This document shows, one piece after another, positions 62,547-64,000 of a stretch of DNA of 64,000 bases (positions within the stretch are counted from its first letter, which is position 1; the number at the start of each line of letters is the position of its first letter). The stretch is from an uncultured Lachnospiraceae bacterium (GTDB lineage: Bacteria; Bacillota; Clostridia; Lachnospirales; Lachnospiraceae), in contig CANRFZ010000003.1 in assembly GCA_947630025.1 (NCBI GenBank), positions 117,769 to 181,768 on the forward strand, read 5' to 3'. A program made the position numbers and the translations under genes. The notes under the pieces were generated by a model. It was not told the origin of the DNA. It saw only the letters and a list, made by a program, of their open reading frames with translations, and made no database searches.

Positions 62547-63707
62547 ATGAAAAGATTACAGGTTATGCTGCTCGCTGCATTTTCTTCCGCCCTGCTGATG
62601 GCAGGCTGCGGCAAAAAGGAAGAAGCACAGACGGCGCCGGCTCCGGGCGGACAGGTCATCGACGAGTCGGATGCGGCCCAGAATACGGATACGGCTGACG
62701 ATGCCGCGGAACCGGACGATACGGACACGCCGCCGGCGGAGGGCATGGTGCGCAGCCGGATCACCAACGAATGGGTGACAGAAGAAGTAAACAATACCCG
62801 TCCGATCGCCGTTATGATCCCCAATACCAGATCTGCCGCGCAGTACGGCATTTCCGATGCCGACGTTCTGTACGAGTGCAACGTGGAGGGCAGCATCACC
62901 CGCCTGATGGCCGTTTTTCAGGACTGGTCAGATTATGAGCGGCTCGGCAACGTGCGGAGCTGCCGCGACTACTACATATATTGGGCTTATGAGTGGGACG
63001 CTTTTCTCGTACACTTCGGCGGACCTTTTTATATAGACGAATTGACTGACCGTGCGGACACGCAGGATATCGACGGTTTATCCAGCAGCAATTTCTGGCG
63101 GGCGAACGACACAGGCTCCTCCACCGACAACGCCTATGTCACCACCAAGGGGCTTCTGGCGGACATCAATAAGCACGGTTACAGTACGGAATACCGTGAC
63201 GGATACGCCGACGCGCAGCACTATCAGTTTGCCAGCGAAAGCGAACCCAATATGCTGACGCAGTACAGTGATGCCATCGACGCCGGCAAGATCGATATGT
63301 CGCCCACTTACCCGGTGACCAACTGCTATTTTATATATAACGAAGACACCGGCCTGTACGACAGATACCAGCATTTGTCAGGCGCCGCAGACGGCCCGCA
63401 TATTGACAAAGCCGACGGCAGCCAGCTTTCGTTCAAAAATGTTCTGGTGCAGAATACTTATTATGAAGTCCGCGACGACAACGGCTACCTGATCTTCCAG
63501 TGCCATGACACGACCAAAGACGGCTGGTTCTTTACCAACGGCAAGGGCATCCATGTAAACTGGAAAAAGACTTCCGATTACGGCGCGACCAGATACTATG
63601 ACGACGACGGCAACGAGATAGAGCTGAACACCGGAAAGACGATGGTCTGCATCGTGGAGGCCGGGGACTCGTTCCTGGTAGACGGTGAAAAAATAACTTC
63701 CAAATAA
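62547..63707 (+). CDS. DUF3048 (YerB-like) lipoprotein, second copy
   Basis: A 386-residue secreted lipoprotein. The signal peptide ends in the lipobox LMAGC, followed by a D/A/E/P-rich acidic linker. DUF3048 follows: RPIAVMIPNTRSAAQYGISDADVLYE, split by family-conserved residues, EGSITRLMAVFQDW and GNVRSCRDYYIYWA. The C-terminal part has a YYDDDGNEIELNTGKTMVCIV ending like that of the gene at 16888-18072. The two are paralogues about 45 kb apart. I choose the ATG at 62547, as the one at 62538 touches the GAGAGAG site. The function is unknown. Confidence 0.9.
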   Translation: MKRLQVMLLAAFSSALLMAGCGKKEEAQTAPAPGGQVIDESDAAQNTDTADDAAEPDDTDTPPAEGMVRSRITNEWVTEEVNNTRPIAVMIPNTRSAAQYGISDADVLYECNVEGSITRLMAVFQDWSDYERLGNVRSCRDYYIYWAYEWDAFLVHFGGPFYIDELTDRADTQDIDGLSSSNFWRANDTGSSTDNAYVTTKGLLADINKHGYSTEYRDGYADAQHYQFASESEPNMLTQYSDAIDAGKIDMSPTYPVTNCYFIYNEDTGLYDRYQHLSGAADGPHIDKADGSQLSFKNVLVQNTYYEVRDDNGYLIFQCHDTTKDGWFFTNGKGIHVNWKKTSDYGATRYYDDDGNEIELNTGKTMVCIVEAGDSFLVDGEKITSK

Positions 63708-63842
63708 TAGGAAATAATAAGAAGCCGCCGGATAGAGTAAAGGCAGGCCCAGCAATCTGCTTTGTAAGAATTGCTTCGCAGTTCTGCGGAAGATTGAAAC
63801 AACGGAAACACCGTGAGATAAAAAATCACGATATAGAAAGAT

Positions 63843-63886
63843 AAAAAGCCTGACAGATATGCAATTTGCATTTTGTCAGGCTTTTT
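63843..63886 (-). terminator. Bidirectional terminator next to the tRNA-like gene
   Basis: AAAAAGCCTGACA (63843-63855) and TGTCAGGCTTTTT (63874-63886) pair perfectly over 13 bases. It begins two bases after the 3' end of the tRNA-like gene and could also end the DUF3048 transcript from the other side. Confidence 0.92.
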
Positions 63887-63888
63887 AA

Positions 63889-63980
63889 GAGGTGACTGCC
63901 GGATTTGAACCGGCGATGACGGTGTTGCAGACCATTGCCCCTGCGTTTCAAATCCAGTAATATCAACGGATCGACGCCTC
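63889..63980 (-). tRNA. tRNA-Cys(GCA)-like gene with abnormal 5' part
   Basis: The 3' two thirds read as tRNA-Cys on the minus strand: GGCA before the anticodon stem, ATGGT-CTGCAAC-ACCGT with anticodon GCA, a T-arm GCCGG-TTCAAAT-CCGGC, acceptor 3' strand AGTCACC and discriminator T, as expected for Cys. No CCA is encoded. The 5' part is not normal. There are 45 bases before the anticodon stem instead of about 26, no clear D-arm, and the 5' acceptor strand pairs poorly. Inside it, a 12-base segment (ACTGGATTTGAA) is close to the reverse complement of the T-arm. It may be a pseudo-tRNA, an integration-site remnant, or an unusual isoacceptor. Confidence 0.55.
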
Positions 63981-64000
63981 TATTACTTAACGACCACTTT

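Noticed and set aside
63889..63980. Selenocysteine tRNA
   Set aside because: Length is similar, but the anticodon loop reads GCA, there is no long variable arm when folded as Cys, and the acceptor and T-arm do not give the 12- to 13-bp Sec-type stack.

Overview
The window looks like chromosomal DNA of a moderately GC-rich Lachnospiraceae-type clostridium. The reasons are the type III glutamine synthetase, DUF6465, DUF3048 and DUF4190 proteins, an isolated Spo0A effector domain, and conserved Firmicutes gene orders: hrcA-grpE-dnaK-dnaJ-prmA-rsmE, ireB-ruvX-DUF1292-rnj-ylbF, and mltG-trmR-trhP. Species cannot be read from the sequence.

Layout. 1-4.6 kb: the start of a YjfB-like gene, glnN, and a zinc-ribbon membrane protein. 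4.7-23.5 kb: a long minus-strand housekeeping block. It covers tRNA modification (trhP, trmR, mtaB, thiI with a cysteine desulfurase), rRNA and ribosomal-protein methylation (rsmE, prmA), RNase J, and the CIRCE-controlled heat-shock genes. Only a small HPr-like gene runs the other way. 23.6-34.8 kb: a mixed region with an H1-like DUF6465 protein, uppP, an aminotransferase, an AEC transporter, a DUF4143 ATPase next to direct repeats, an Amt-PII fusion, small membrane proteins, a GNAT protein with an internal repeat, and a cyclophilin.

34.8-42.1 kb: a plus-strand operon, visibly more A+T-rich than its flanks, with its own sigma-A-type promoter. It encodes AepX (PEP mutase), AepY (phosphonopyruvate decarboxylase) and a PhnW-type aminotransferase, which together make 2-aminoethylphosphonate (AEP). 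It also encodes a LicC/PntC-like nucleotidyltransferase, a methyltransferase that appears frameshifted, and a protein joining a YidC/Oxa1-like membrane domain to a CDP-glycerol glycerophosphotransferase-like domain. The simplest reading is a system that makes and activates AEP and attaches it to a surface glycan. This is the most novel part of the window.

42.1-54.5 kb: a minus-strand exopolysaccharide operon with a priming glycosyltransferase, Wzz-like protein, EpsG-like polymerase, seven further glycosyltransferases and a sulfatase-fold membrane enzyme. It converges on the AEP operon. A stand-alone Spo0A DNA-binding domain lies just upstream. 55.2-62.2 kb: GDP-fucose genes (gmd, fcl) and rfbD, interleaved with three zinc-ribbon proteins. 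62.5-64 kb: a second DUF3048 lipoprotein and a tRNA-Cys-like gene with an abnormal 5' part.

Several short tandem or dispersed repeats occur: 29 bp at 15.7 kb, 33 bp at 29.1 kb, 48 bp coding at 33.2 kb, about 45 bp at 61.2 kb, and a 30-bp repeat at both 18.35 and 47.37 kb. All functional statements are homology-style inferences from reading the sequence; no database search was run.
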